A stretch of 64,000 nucleotides of DNA from assembly GCF_002116635.1 (NCBI RefSeq), contig NZ_LQPW01000022.1:32323-96322 (forward strand), written 5' to 3'. A program made the translations under genes and the position numbers. This DNA comes from Mycobacterium szulgai (GTDB lineage: Bacteria > Actinomycetota > Actinomycetes > Mycobacteriales > Mycobacteriaceae). Under the pieces are notes generated by a model. The model saw only the letters and a list, made by a program, of their open reading frames with translations. It was not told where the DNA came from and made no database searches. Of this stretch, positions 8,572 through 17,448 are shown piece after piece (position 1 is the stretch's first letter; each line of letters opens with the position of its first letter).

Positions 8572-9618
8572 ATGTCACCCCCCAGGAGCACACCGCGCTG
8601 GCGGCAGATCCTGGCGCTGCCCCTAATCGCTGCCCTGACCGCCGGGGTCATCGCGGCGTGCAGCGGCGGCCCCAGCGACGTCGTCGGCAGCGGCGGTTCC
8701 GGCAACGCGCACACGAGCATCACCCTGGTTGCCTACTCAGCTCCCGAACCAGGCTGGAGCAAGGTGATTCCGGCGTTCAGCGCATCCGAAGAGGGCAAGG
8801 GCGTCCAGGTGATCACCTCCTATGGCGCCTCCGGTGACCAATCCCGCGGGGTTGCCGACGGCAAGCCGGCCGATCTGGTGAACTTCTCGGTCGAACCCGA
8901 CGTCACTCGACTGGTCAAGTCCGGCAAGGTCGCCAAGGACTGGGACACCGACGCCACCAAGGGGATCCCGTTCGGATCGGTGGTGACCCTGGTGGTGCGC
9001 AAGGGCAACCCGAAGAACATCAAGGACTGGGACGACCTGCTGAGGCCAGGCGTGGAGGTGATCACGCCCAGCCCGCTGAGCTCGGGCTCTGCGAAATGGA
9101 ATCTGCTGGCCCCGTACGCCGCCAAAAGCGAAGGCGGCAGGAATGGCCAGGCGGGGATCGATTTCGTCAGCCGATTGGTGCGCGAACACGTCAAGATGCG
9201 CCCGGCATCAGGACGTGAAGCCACCGATGTCTTCGTACAGGGCAGCGGGGACGTGCTGATCAGCTACGAGAACGAGGCGATCGCCACCGAACGGGCCGGC
9301 AAGCCGGTCGAACACATCACGCCGCCACAGACCTTCAAGATCGAAAATCCGCTGGCGGTGATCAACACCAGCGCCCACCTCAGCGTCGCGATCGCATTCA
9401 AGAACTTCCAGTACACCGCCCAGGCCCAGTCGTTGTGGGCCCAAGCCGGCTTCCGGCCGGTAGATCCCGCGGTCGCGGCCCAGTTCCGCGATCAGTTCCC
9501 GGTGCCGCTCAAACTGTGGACCATCACCGACCTGGGCGGCTGGAGCAAAGTAGACCCGCAGCTGTTCGATAAGAGCACCGGCAGCATTACCAAGATCTAC
9601 ACGCAGGCCACCGGATGA
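8572..9618 (+). CDS. subI: Sulfate-binding lipoprotein of ABC importer
   Basis: A 348-residue periplasmic-type binding protein. A signal peptide ends in lipobox IAAC, with Cys at about residue 28. The mature part shows the sulfate/thiosulfate-binding family blocks YGASGDQSR, VNFSVEPDV and LLAPYAAKSEGG, and the closing FRPVDP and FPVPLKLWTITDLGGW. It captures sulfate outside the membrane and passes it to CysT/CysW. The ATG at 8572 is preceded by GGAAGG. The stop overlaps the cysT start (ATGA), so the genes are translationally coupled. It corresponds to Rv2400c. Confidence 0.95.
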   Translation: MSPPRSTPRWRQILALPLIAALTAGVIAACSGGPSDVVGSGGSGNAHTSITLVAYSAPEPGWSKVIPAFSASEEGKGVQVITSYGASGDQSRGVADGKPADLVNFSVEPDVTRLVKSGKVAKDWDTDATKGIPFGSVVTLVVRKGNPKNIKDWDDLLRPGVEVITPSPLSSGSAKWNLLAPYAAKSEGGRNGQAGIDFVSRLVREHVKMRPASGREATDVFVQGSGDVLISYENEAIATERAGKPVEHITPPQTFKIENPLAVINTSAHLSVAIAFKNFQYTAQAQSLWAQAGFRPVDPAVAAQFRDQFPVPLKLWTITDLGGWSKVDPQLFDKSTGSITKIYTQATG

Positions 9619-10478
9619 CGACGATCAGCCGTGACTCCGAGGTGATCGGGCCCAACGTGGACAAGCCCGGCGAAGGCCGGCCACGCTTCACCCGCACGAT
9701 CTCCTTGCGCGTCGGCATGGCCACCCTGTGGCTTTCGGTGATCGTGCTGCTGCCGCTGGCCGCCATCGCCTGGCAGTCGGTCGATGGCGGCTGGCAGGCC
9801 TTTCGGCTGGCGGTCACATCGCACGCGGCGCTGGATTCGCTGCGGGTCACGTTGACCATTTCCGCCGGAGTCACGGTGATCAACACGGTGTTCGGGCTGC
9901 TCATCGCCTGGGTTCTGGTGCGCGACGACTTCGTGGGCAAACGGCTGGTCGATGCCATCATCGACCTGCCGTTCGCGTTGCCCACGATCGTCGCCAGCCT
10001 GGTGATGCTGGCCCTGTACGGGACCAACAGCCCGGTCGGACTACATCTGCAGCACACCGAGTGGGGCGTGGGGGTGGCGCTGGCGTTCGTCACGCTGCCG
10101 TTCGTGGTCCGTGCCGTGCAACCGGTGCTGCTGGAAATCGATCGGGAGACCGAGGAAGCCGCGGCGTCGCTGGGCGCCAACGGCCCGAAGATCTTCACCT
10201 CCGTCGTCTTGCCCTCGGTGACACCGGCCTTGTTGTCCGGCGCCGGGCTGGCATTCTCGCGGGCCATCGGCGAGTTCGGATCGGTCGTGCTGATCGGTGG
10301 TGCGGTACCGGGAAAGACCGAAGTCTCCTCGCAGTGGATCCGTACCCTGATCGAGAACGACGACCGTACCGGTGCTGCCGCGATATCGATTGTGCTGCTG
10401 TCGATTTCGTTCGTGGTACTGCTGGTGCTGCGCGTCGTAGGCGCGCGGGCGGCCAAGCGTGAGGAGCTGGCCGCGTGA
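9615..10478 (+). CDS. cysT: Sulfate ABC transporter permease CysT
   Basis: A 287-residue inner-membrane permease with about six hydrophobic segments and the cytoplasmic EAA loop (EEAAASLGANGPKIFTSVVLP at about residues 179-199) that contacts the ATPase. With CysW it forms the sulfate channel. It overlaps subI by four bases at the 5' end and cysW by four bases at the 3' end (GTGA), showing a tightly coupled operon. Confidence 0.95.
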   Translation: MTTISRDSEVIGPNVDKPGEGRPRFTRTISLRVGMATLWLSVIVLLPLAAIAWQSVDGGWQAFRLAVTSHAALDSLRVTLTISAGVTVINTVFGLLIAWVLVRDDFVGKRLVDAIIDLPFALPTIVASLVMLALYGTNSPVGLHLQHTEWGVGVALAFVTLPFVVRAVQPVLLEIDRETEEAAASLGANGPKIFTSVVLPSVTPALLSGAGLAFSRAIGEFGSVVLIGGAVPGKTEVSSQWIRTLIENDDRTGAAAISIVLLSISFVVLLVLRVVGARAAKREELAA

Positions 10479-11293
10479 CGACGTCGCCCAAAGTTCGCTA
10501 TCTGCTCCGGTATACCGCGCTTGCGTACGTCTTTGTGCTGCTGATCGTCCCGGTGGCGCTGATCCTGTGGCGCACATTCCAGCCGGGGTTGGGTCAGTTC
10601 TATGCCTGGGTGAGCACGCCGGCGGCGATATCCGCGCTGAATCTCTCGCTCTTGGTGGTGGCCATTGTGGTGCCGCTGAATGTGATCTTCGGTATCCCGA
10701 CCGCGTTGGTGCTGGCGCGCAACAGGTTTCGCGGCAAGGGCATTCTGCAGGCGGTCATCGATCTGCCGTTCGCGGTTTCGCCCGTCATCGTGGGTGTGGC
10801 GCTGATCGTCCTGTGGGGGTCGGCCGGGGCGTTGGGATTCGTCGAGAAGGATCTTGGGTTCAAGATCATCTTCGGCCTGCCCGGCATCGTGCTGGCCAGT
10901 ATCTTCGTCACCCTGCCGTTTGTGGTGCGCGAAGTCGAACCGGTGCTGCACGAGTTGGGAACCGACCAGGAGCAGGCGGCGGCCACGTTGGGCGCCGGCT
11001 GGTGGCAGACCTTCTGGCGGATCACGCTGCCGTCCATCCGCTGGGGTTTGACTTACGGAATCGTGCTGACCATCGCGCGTACTCTCGGCGAATACGGGGC
11101 AGTCATCATGGTGTCGTCCAACCTGCCGGGGGAATCGCAGACGCTCACATTACTGGTCTCAGACCGCTACAACCGCGGTGCTGAGTATGGCGCGTACGCG
11201 CTGTCGACACTGCTCATGGCTGTTGCGGTGGTGGTCCTGATCGTCCAGGTGATCTTGGACGTCCGCCGGGCACGAGCGGCCAACCAGGCCTGA
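10475..11293 (+). CDS. cysW: Sulfate ABC transporter permease CysW
   Basis: A 272-residue permease, starting with GTG inside the cysT stop. It has six hydrophobic segments and the EAA-loop variant EQAAATLGAGWWQTFWRITLP around residues 167-187. It pairs with CysT. Near the C-terminus, SNLPGESQTLTLLVSDRYN is characteristic of CysW. Fifteen bases separate it from cysA, whose own Shine-Dalgarno (GAGAAGGAG) lies in that gap. Confidence 0.95.
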   Translation: MTTSPKVRYLLRYTALAYVFVLLIVPVALILWRTFQPGLGQFYAWVSTPAAISALNLSLLVVAIVVPLNVIFGIPTALVLARNRFRGKGILQAVIDLPFAVSPVIVGVALIVLWGSAGALGFVEKDLGFKIIFGLPGIVLASIFVTLPFVVREVEPVLHELGTDQEQAAATLGAGWWQTFWRITLPSIRWGLTYGIVLTIARTLGEYGAVIMVSSNLPGESQTLTLLVSDRYNRGAEYGAYALSTLLMAVAVVVLIVQVILDVRRARAANQA

Positions 11294-11308
11294 GAAGGAG
11301 ACCGTGAT

Positions 11309-12382
11309 ATGACCGCCGCGACCGAACACCACAATCCTGGCGACCACGCGATCACCGTGCGCGACGCCAACAAGCGTTACGGCGATTTCGTCGCGCTGGA
11401 CCAGGTGAACTTCGTGGTTCCCGCCGGATCGCTGACCGCTCTGCTGGGCCCGAGTGGTTCGGGCAAGTCGACATTGCTGCGCACCATCGCCGGACTCGAC
11501 CAGCCCGACACCGGAACCATCACGATCAACGGTCGCGATGTCACCCGGGTGCCACCGCAGCGCCGCGGCATTGGTTTTGTGTTTCAGCACTACGCGGCGT
11601 TCAAGCACTTGACCGTGCGCGACAATGTGGCGTTCGGGTTGAAGATCCGCAAGCGGCCCAAGTCCGAGATCAAGCAGAAGGTGGACAACCTACTGGAAGT
11701 GGTGGGGCTCAGCGGTTTTCAGAACCGCTATCCCAATCAGCTGTCCGGCGGGCAGCGACAGCGGATGGCGCTGGCCCGGGCACTGGCCGTCGACCCCGAA
11801 GTGCTGTTGCTGGACGAGCCATTCGGTGCTCTGGACGCCAAGGTTCGCGAGGACTTGCGGGCCTGGCTGCGCCGCTTGCATGACGAGGTGAACGTCACCA
11901 CGGTGCTGGTCACCCACGACCAGGCCGAGGCACTGGATGTGGCCGACCGGATCGCGGTGCTCAACAAGGGACGGATCGAGCAGGTCGGGTCGCCAACCGA
12001 CGTCTACGACACCCCCGCCAACGCCTTTGTGATGTCCTTCCTCGGCGCGGTGTCCACCCTGAACGGTGCCCTGGTGCGTCCACACGACATCCGGGTAGGC
12101 CGTAACCCGGCGATGGCTGTTGCCGGCGGTGACGGCTCCGCGGAATCGATCGGGGTGGTACGCGCCACCGTCGACCGGGTGGTGCTGTTGGGTTTCGAAG
12201 TGCGGGTGGAACTGACCAGCGCGGCCAGCGGTGCGCCGTTCACCGCCCAGATCACCCGCGGCGACGCTGAGGCGCTGGCCCTGAAAGAGGGCGACACCGT
12301 CTACGTTCGTGCTACCCGGGTTCCGTCCGTCACGGACGAGGTTGTGGTGGCCGGTGACAAAAGTACGTTGACACGCGCGTAG
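11309..12382 (+). CDS. cysA: Sulfate ABC transporter ATPase CysA
   Basis: A 357-residue ATPase: Walker [10 protein letters not shown] (about residues 47-55), the Q-loop in FVFQHY, signature LSGGQRQR (about 146), Walker [12 protein letters not shown] and switch His in VTHDQ. A C-terminal TOBE-like regulatory region follows from about residue 240. It powers sulfate import through CysT/CysW. It ends the subI-cysTWA operon and is convergent with the small membrane gene at 12388. It corresponds to Rv2397c. Confidence 0.95.
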   Translation: MTAATEHHNPGDHAITVRDANKRYGDFVALDQVNFVVPAGSLTALLGPSGSGKSTLLRTIAGLDQPDTGTITINGRDVTRVPPQRRGIGFVFQHYAAFKHLTVRDNVAFGLKIRKRPKSEIKQKVDNLLEVVGLSGFQNRYPNQLSGGQRQRMALARALAVDPEVLLLDEPFGALDAKVREDLRAWLRRLHDEVNVTTVLVTHDQAEALDVADRIAVLNKGRIEQVGSPTDVYDTPANAFVMSFLGAVSTLNGALVRPHDIRVGRNPAMAVAGGDGSAESIGVVRATVDRVVLLGFEVRVELTSAASGAPFTAQITRGDAEALALKEGDTVYVRATRVPSVTDEVVVAGDKSTLTRA

Positions 12383-12387
12383 TGCGG

Positions 12388-12624
12388 CTACGGCATGGTG
12401 AAGACCAGCGCCACCGCGACGACGACGAACAGCAGCACGAAGATGCCGACGGCGATGAGGCTGGTCACCGCCAGTGGGGTCATTCGCCGCTTGGGGCGTG
12501 GCTGCTGCTCGGAGAGGCCGGACGTCTGCGCCGAGTCCGGGGGAGTGGAACCCGGCGGTACGCCGCTACCGGGCTCGAGGCCCGGCGTCCTCGACGGGTC
12601 GGGATCCGGGGGCAGTGCGGTCAT
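12388..12624 (-). CDS. Small Pro-rich membrane protein (DUF6480-like)
   Basis: A 78-residue protein starting at ATG 12624. The N-terminal half is acidic and proline-rich (PDPDPSRTPGLEPGSGVPPG, TPPDSAQTSG), which matches my memory of DUF6480 proteins. A basic patch (PRPKRR) and one C-terminal membrane span (VTSLIAVGIFVLLFVVVAVA) follow. The tail would stay cytoplasmic by the positive-inside rule. Function unknown. The 139 bases between it and che1 hold nothing I can identify. Confidence 0.65.
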   Translation of the reverse strand: MTALPPDPDPSRTPGLEPGSGVPPGSTPPDSAQTSGLSEQQPRPKRRMTPLAVTSLIAVGIFVLLFVVVAVALVFTMP

Positions 12625-12763
12625 GGCTCGCGGGTACCCCGTCGGGCGCATGTCACACGGACTCAGGAGTCTCAATTGTCACAAGAAGTCCCGGGTATGC
12701 CGCTTTGCCCGCCTCTGCGCGACAAATTCAACTGCCGCCGGAATTGTTTACTGGAAATTGCCG

Positions 12764-13486
12764 TCAGGCCGCGATCCGCTGCGCGGTCGCCGCATCGAAG
12801 CGATCCAGGACTGTCTCGGCCACCAAGCGGTGCGCCCCCAGCGGTGCCGCCATCGGGATGCCGGCGCCGTGGGCGAAGCGCTGCACTCGATCGGGCAGCC
12901 GGCCAGGCGCCAGGAACCACGGGGCGATAACCACCCGGCGGGCGCCGCGCCTGCGCAACCGATGCACGGCGTCGGCCAGTGACGGTTCCGGACGGGTGGC
13001 GAAAGCCGTCGTCGCGGCCGTCCACCGTGTGCCGTCCAACAGCTTTGGCGCAACCTCTGCGGTGCGAGCGTTAGCGGCGGCGTTGGATGAGCCGATAGCC
13101 ACCACGAGCACACCTAGCCGGTCATCGAGTCGGGAAATCCCGAGTTCGGTTACCCGCTGACGCAGCACTGATACCAGTCGGTCGTCCTCGCCGAGCACCT
13201 CGGCCTGGCACACGTCGACCCCACGTTCAGCGGCGCCACACTCAGCGATCTGGCGGGGGATGTCGATGCGGGCGTGGTAGGCATTGGCCAGCAGGAACGG
13301 GGTCACCACCGCAGCGCCGGACAGCCGGGGCAGCACGTCGACCAGGCTCGGAGAGTTATTCTCGCAGAACGCAACTCGCACATCCAGACCCGGCCGCAGG
13401 CGTGCCACATGTTGCGCGACGGCCCTTGCGTTGGCCGCCGATCGGGGGTCCGCACTTCCGTGCGCGGTCAGAACCAGGGAGGTCAC
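12764..13486 (-). CDS. che1: CbiX/SirB-type chelatase (Che1)
   Basis: A 240-residue protein of the CbiX/SirB class, starting at GTG 13486 inside the cysH stop (GTGA overlap). LVLTAHGSADPRS carries the metal-binding His near residue 10, and two repeats of the chelatase half-domain follow (VVTPFLLANAYHARIDIP; VVIAPWFLAPGRLPDRV). It probably inserts Fe2+ or Co2+ into sirohydrochlorin. Since NirA needs siroheme, coupling to cysH and nirA fits an iron chelatase completing siroheme. It corresponds to Rv2393. Confidence 0.85.
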   Translation of the reverse strand: MTSLVLTAHGSADPRSAANARAVAQHVARLRPGLDVRVAFCENNSPSLVDVLPRLSGAAVVTPFLLANAYHARIDIPRQIAECGAAERGVDVCQAEVLGEDDRLVSVLRQRVTELGISRLDDRLGVLVVAIGSSNAAANARTAEVAPKLLDGTRWTAATTAFATRPEPSLADAVHRLRRRGARRVVIAPWFLAPGRLPDRVQRFAHGAGIPMAAPLGAHRLVAETVLDRFDAATAQRIAA

Positions 13487-14223
13487 GAGGCGTGCAACCC
13501 ACATTCGGTCTTGGCCAGCCCCTGCCAGCGTCCACTGCGCGGATCGGCGCCCTCGACGGGCTTGGCCGTGCACGGGGCACAGCCGATCGACGGATAGCCT
13601 TCGTGCACAAGAGGGTTGACCAGCACATCGTGCTCGCTGATGTAGTCCTGCATGTCCTCGTCCGACCATGCCGCCAGTGGATTGACCTTCACCAGCTTGA
13701 ACGCTTCGTCGAAACTGATCAGCGGGGCGTTGGCGCGGGTGGGCGACTCGACCCGGCGCAACCCGGTCACCCAGGCCGAATACCCGCGCAGTGCCTTGCC
13801 CAGCGGGACGACTTTGCGCAGCCGGCAGCATTCGCCCGGGTCGCGGGCGAATAGGTCCTTGCCCAGTAGTTCGTCCTGCTCGGCAACCGTGTTCTCCGGG
13901 GTGACGTTGACAATCCTTATGTCGTAGACGGATTCGATCGCGTCCCGGGTGCCGATCGTTTCCACGAAGTGGTAGCCGGTGTCCAGGAACATCACCGGTA
14001 CACCCGGGCGCACCTTGGCCGCCAGATCGACCAGCACGGCGTCCTGCATGTTGGAGGCCACCACGTAGTTACACGTCGCCCACCCGCGGGGTCCGTTGAC
14101 GCCGCCGAAGGTTTGCTCGGTCCACTGCATCAGTTCGGTGGCGCTGGCTCCGTCGAGTTCTGCCGCGCCGCGCGCAGCGAGGTCCCGCAGCTCGGCTTCA
14201 GTCAGTCTGGTCGCCTCGCTCAT
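13483..14223 (-). CDS. cysH: APS reductase (thioredoxin-dependent)
   Basis: A 246-residue enzyme that reduces adenosine 5'-phosphosulfate to sulfite. The [4Fe-4S] ligands of the bacterial APS-reductase type are visible as ECCRLRK (about residues 137-143) and GCAPCTAK (about 220), with the catalytic C-terminal Cys in TECGLHAS. PAPS-only enzymes lack the CC...CxxC set, so APS is the predicted substrate. The ATG at 14223 overlaps the nirA stop (ATGA) and the gene end overlaps che1, so all three are one coupled operon. Confidence 0.95.
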   Translation of the reverse strand: MSEATRLTEAELRDLAARGAAELDGASATELMQWTEQTFGGVNGPRGWATCNYVVASNMQDAVLVDLAAKVRPGVPVMFLDTGYHFVETIGTRDAIESVYDIRIVNVTPENTVAEQDELLGKDLFARDPGECCRLRKVVPLGKALRGYSAWVTGLRRVESPTRANAPLISFDEAFKLVKVNPLAAWSDEDMQDYISEHDVLVNPLVHEGYPSIGCAPCTAKPVEGADPRSGRWQGLAKTECGLHAS

Positions 14224-15890
14224 CGCAAGTCGTCCTCCTCTGCGCGAATCGCCCACTGCGCAAAGCGTTCACCCTCGTTGCGGTGCTTGAGGAAGTTGCG
14301 GGTGACCCGGTCGATGTAGTCGCCGAGCTCGTCGCTGGTGACCTTGTGCTGGCGCAGCTTTCGGCCGAAACCGCTGTCCAGGCCAAGGCTGCCGCCCAGA
14401 TGTACCTGGAAGCCCTCGACGGACCCGCCTTCGCCGTCGTCGACCATCTGACCTTTGAATCCGATGTCGGCGACCTGAATTCGGGCGCACGAGTTGGGGC
14501 AGCCGTTGATGTTGACGGTGACCGGCACGGCGAGCTGAGAGTTGATGTCGTCGAGCCGGCGCTCCAGCTCAGGCACCAAAGACTGTGCCCGCACCCGGGT
14601 TTCGGCAAAGGACAGCTTGCAGTACTCGATCCCACTGCAAGCCATCAGGTTTCGGCGCCACTGCGAGGGACGCGCGGTGAGATCCAGTGCCTCCAGCCCG
14701 GCAAGCACCTCGTCTAGCTTGTCGTCGGGTACGTCCAGGATGATGAGCTTCTGGTAGGGCGTGAACCGGATCCGGTCCGAGCCGGCGAGTTCGGCCAGCT
14801 CTGCGACAGCGGCCAGGGTGGTACCGGAAACCCGCCCGGCGATGGGCGAAACGCCGACGGCATTGAGTCCGTTCTTCAACCGCTGCACTCCGACGTGATC
14901 GATGGGATGTGCGAGCGGCGTGGGCGCCGGACCGTCGATCAGCGGTCGGTTGAGGTACTCCTGTTCGAGAACTTCCCTGAACTTGTCTATACCCCAGTCC
15001 TTGACCAGGAACTTCAGCCGCGCCTTGGACCGCAGTCGCCGGTAGCCGTAGTCGCGGAAGATCGACGTGACCGCTGCCCACACCTCGGGCACCTCGTCCA
15101 GCGGCACCCAGACGCCGAGCCGCTGGGCCAGCATCGGGTTGGTAGACAACCCGCCACCTACCCACAGATCCAGGCCGGGACCGTGCTCGGGGTGGTTGAC
15201 GCCGATGAACGCGATGTCGTTGATCTCGTGCGCGACGTCCTGCAGCCCCGAGATCGCGGTCTTGTACTTGCGTGGCAGGTCGGAGAACTCGGGCTTGCCG
15301 ATGTAGCGGCGCACGATCTCGTCGACGGCCCAACTCGCGTCGAGCACCTCGTCGAGCGAGTCGCCGGCCAGCGGCGAGCCCAGCACCACACGCGGGCAGT
15401 CGCCGCATGCTTCGGTGGTCTGCAATCCCACCTCGTCGAGCCGGCGCCAGATCTCCGGGACGTCCTCGACCCGAATCCAGTGGTACTGCAGGTTCTCCCG
15501 GTCGGAGATGTCGGCGGTGTCGCGGGCGAACTCGATGGAAATCTGGGCCAACGTACGCAGCGCGGTGGTGGACAGCGCGCCGCCGTCGCAGCGCACCCGC
15601 ATCATGAAGTACTTGGCCTCGAGCAGGTCCATGTTGTCGTCGCCGGTGAATGAGCCGTCGTAGCCCTGCTCGCGCTGGGTATAGAGGCCCCACCAGCGGA
15701 AGCGCCCGCGGAGGTCGTCCTTTTCGATGCTGTCGAATCCGTTTTTGGCGTAAATGTTCTCGATGCGCTCACGCACATCGAGCGGGTCGCCGGCCTTCTT
15801 CATCTCCTCGTTGGGGTTCAGCGGCTCGCGATTCCCCAGCGCCCACTGGCCCTCATTACGAGGGGCTTTGGCAGGACGTGCGGTGGTCAT
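14220..15890 (-). CDS. nirA: Ferredoxin-dependent sulfite reductase
   Basis: A 556-residue siroheme/[4Fe-4S] reductase (also called sirA) that converts sulfite to sulfide by a six-electron reduction. The cluster ligands are seen as ACSGIEYC (about residue 416) and NGCPNSC (about 465). Earlier blocks are GLYTQREQGYDGSF and an ACGDCPRVVLG segment. The length matches NirA (Rv2391). The ATG at 15890 has a good AAGGAG site. It heads the nirA-cysH-che1 operon and is preceded by a Cys-rich leader ORF. Confidence 0.95.
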   Translation of the reverse strand: MTTARPAKAPRNEGQWALGNREPLNPNEEMKKAGDPLDVRERIENIYAKNGFDSIEKDDLRGRFRWWGLYTQREQGYDGSFTGDDNMDLLEAKYFMMRVRCDGGALSTTALRTLAQISIEFARDTADISDRENLQYHWIRVEDVPEIWRRLDEVGLQTTEACGDCPRVVLGSPLAGDSLDEVLDASWAVDEIVRRYIGKPEFSDLPRKYKTAISGLQDVAHEINDIAFIGVNHPEHGPGLDLWVGGGLSTNPMLAQRLGVWVPLDEVPEVWAAVTSIFRDYGYRRLRSKARLKFLVKDWGIDKFREVLEQEYLNRPLIDGPAPTPLAHPIDHVGVQRLKNGLNAVGVSPIAGRVSGTTLAAVAELAELAGSDRIRFTPYQKLIILDVPDDKLDEVLAGLEALDLTARPSQWRRNLMACSGIEYCKLSFAETRVRAQSLVPELERRLDDINSQLAVPVTVNINGCPNSCARIQVADIGFKGQMVDDGEGGSVEGFQVHLGGSLGLDSGFGRKLRQHKVTSDELGDYIDRVTRNFLKHRNEGERFAQWAIRAEEDDLR

Positions 15891-16003
15891 TCGACGGTTC
15901 TCCTTCGCGAACGTCGTCGGCCCTGGACGCGCAGAACACCGGTTCTTACCGGCGGCGCAGATCCGGAGGCCAGTGGAACTACTGGTGGGCTGGGTCTACG
16001 ACA

Positions 16004-16108
16004 TCAAGGCAGACAGATACAGCTGCAGACACGCTTGAGGTCGATATGCCGCCGGGTAACGAGCGCTGGCCAAAGAGGGCTGCGCAGGCTCGGATTGGCG
16101 GCGGTCAC
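16004..16108 (-). CDS. Cys-rich leaderless leader peptide upstream of nirA
   Basis: A 34-codon reverse-strand ORF, GTG 16108 to TGA 16004, ending ...LKRVCSCICLP with three Cys in five residues. A CAGAAT -10-like element six bases upstream predicts that transcription starts at the GTG, making it leaderless. It lies 113 bases ahead of nirA. Length, Cys-rich end and leaderless arrangement match the ORF before subI, although the protein sequences are otherwise unlike. This is the pattern of mycobacterial polycysteine attenuators of sulfur operons. Confidence 0.7.
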   Translation of the reverse strand: MTAANPSLRSPLWPALVTRRHIDLKRVCSCICLP

Positions 16109-16120
16109 GCGCCTATTCTG
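16109..16120 (-). promoter_or_regulatory. Putative -10 element for the nirA leader transcript
   Basis: Reverse strand CAGAAT (16120-16115) resembles TANNNT and ends six bases before the GTG at 16108. A matching -35 at the normal distance is weak; TTGACC lies too far upstream. Confidence 0.45.
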
Positions 16121-16267
16121 CCATGGATGGCCGCCAGCCGTGCGACCAGGTCAAATTTCTTCTCATGATGATTAAAACTAACCAGCAATCCTGGGTGCCC
16201 GGACAAACCAAACCGGGAATCCCCTGAGAAATGGGCTGAACGGTCCGAAGCGGTGGCATCATTTGGC

Positions 16268-17440
16268 ATGACCGTTCCCCAGGCTCCGCCCGACCTGCCC
16301 GACTTGCAGCCGCGGCCTGGAGGGCCGTTCGGGGTGTACGTGCATGTCCCGTTCTGCATCACCCGCTGCGGCTATTGCGACTTCAACACCTACACACCGG
16401 CCGAGCTGGGCGGCGTCAACCCCGACGCCTGGCTGGTGGCGTTGCGGGCGGAACTTGAACTGGCCGCCGCGCGGCTCGGCGCACCCACGGTCGACACGGT
16501 GTTCGTCGGCGGCGGCACGCCATCGCTGCTCGGGGGTGCGCGCCTGACCACGCTGCTCGACATGGTGCGCGACCACTTCGAGCTGGCGCCCGACGCCGAA
16601 ATCACCACTGAGGCCAACCCCGAGTCGACCTGGCCGGACTTCTTCGACGCGATCCGGGCGGCCGGCTACACGCGGGTGTCGCTGGGCATGCAATCGGTGG
16701 TGCCGCACGTACTCGGGGTGCTCGACCGGGTGCACACGCCCAATCGGTCGGCGGCCGCCGCCCGCGAGGCGTTGGAAGCCGGCTTCGAACACGTCAGCCT
16801 CGATTTGATCTACGGAACGCCCGGGGAGTCCGATGATGATCTGCTGCGCTCCGTGGAAACCGCGGTAGCAACCGGGGTGGATCACGTATCCGCGTATGCC
16901 TTGGTCGTTGAGCCGGGCACCGCACTGGCCCGACGGGTCCGCAGCGGTGAGTTGGCCGCGCCGGACGACGACGTGCTCGCGCATCGTTACGAGTTGGTCG
17001 ATGCGCACCTGTCCGCAGCGGGGCTGGGCTGGTACGAGGTGTCCAACTGGTGCCGCCCGGGTGGTGAGTGCCGGCACAACCTGGGTTACTGGGACGGTGG
17101 GCAGTGGTGGGGCGCCGGGCCGGGGGCACACGGGTATGTGGGCGCGACTCGTTGGTGGAATGTCAAGCACCCCAACACTTATTCCCAGATACTCGCCGAC
17201 CGGACGCTGCCGGTTGCCGACTATGAGCAGCTCGGGACCGATGCGCTGCACACCGAAGAGGTGTTGCTGAAAATCCGGCTGCGCCAAGGGCTGCCGGTGG
17301 ACCGGCTGGGCACCGCAGAACGCGAGCGCGCCGAGCAGGCGGTGACCGACGGTCTGCTGGTATCCGAGGGGGACACGCTGGTCCTCACCGATCGGGGACG
17401 GCTGCTGGCCGATGCGGTAGTGCGAAACGTGTTGGGCTGA
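16268..17440 (+). CDS. hemW: HemW-type radical SAM heme chaperone (annotated hemN in Mtb)
   Basis: A radical SAM protein of 390 residues with the cluster motif CITRCGYC (CxxxCxxC) at about residues 31-38 and the HemW block HNLGYWDGGQWWGAGPGAHG around 270. It lacks the extended N-terminus typical of true coproporphyrinogen III dehydrogenases, so the HemW heme-chaperone role is more likely than the historical HemN label (Rv2388c). The start is uncertain: ATG 16268 is preferred, and GTG 16253 is in frame. Neither has a clear ribosome site, so a leaderless start is possible. M. tuberculosis has rpfD and Rv2390c before it; here the 159 bases up to the nirA leader hold neither. Confidence 0.85.
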   Translation: MTVPQAPPDLPDLQPRPGGPFGVYVHVPFCITRCGYCDFNTYTPAELGGVNPDAWLVALRAELELAAARLGAPTVDTVFVGGGTPSLLGGARLTTLLDMVRDHFELAPDAEITTEANPESTWPDFFDAIRAAGYTRVSLGMQSVVPHVLGVLDRVHTPNRSAAAAREALEAGFEHVSLDLIYGTPGESDDDLLRSVETAVATGVDHVSAYALVVEPGTALARRVRSGELAAPDDDVLAHRYELVDAHLSAAGLGWYEVSNWCRPGGECRHNLGYWDGGQWWGAGPGAHGYVGATRWWNVKHPNTYSQILADRTLPVADYEQLGTDALHTEEVLLKIRLRQGLPVDRLGTAERERAEQAVTDGLLVSEGDTLVLTDRGRLLADAVVRNVLG

Positions 17441-17448
17441 CGCTCTTT

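Noticed and set aside
9587..10951. 454-codon minus-strand ORF across cysT/cysW
   Set aside because: Antisense shadow of two clearly conserved permeases; composition is Ser/Thr/Arg-rich with no family motifs.
15650..16168. 172-codon plus-strand ORF between nirA and hemW, considered as an rpfD remnant
   Set aside because: No secretion signal or Rpf transglycosylase motifs; it runs antisense through the nirA start and the Cys-rich leader.
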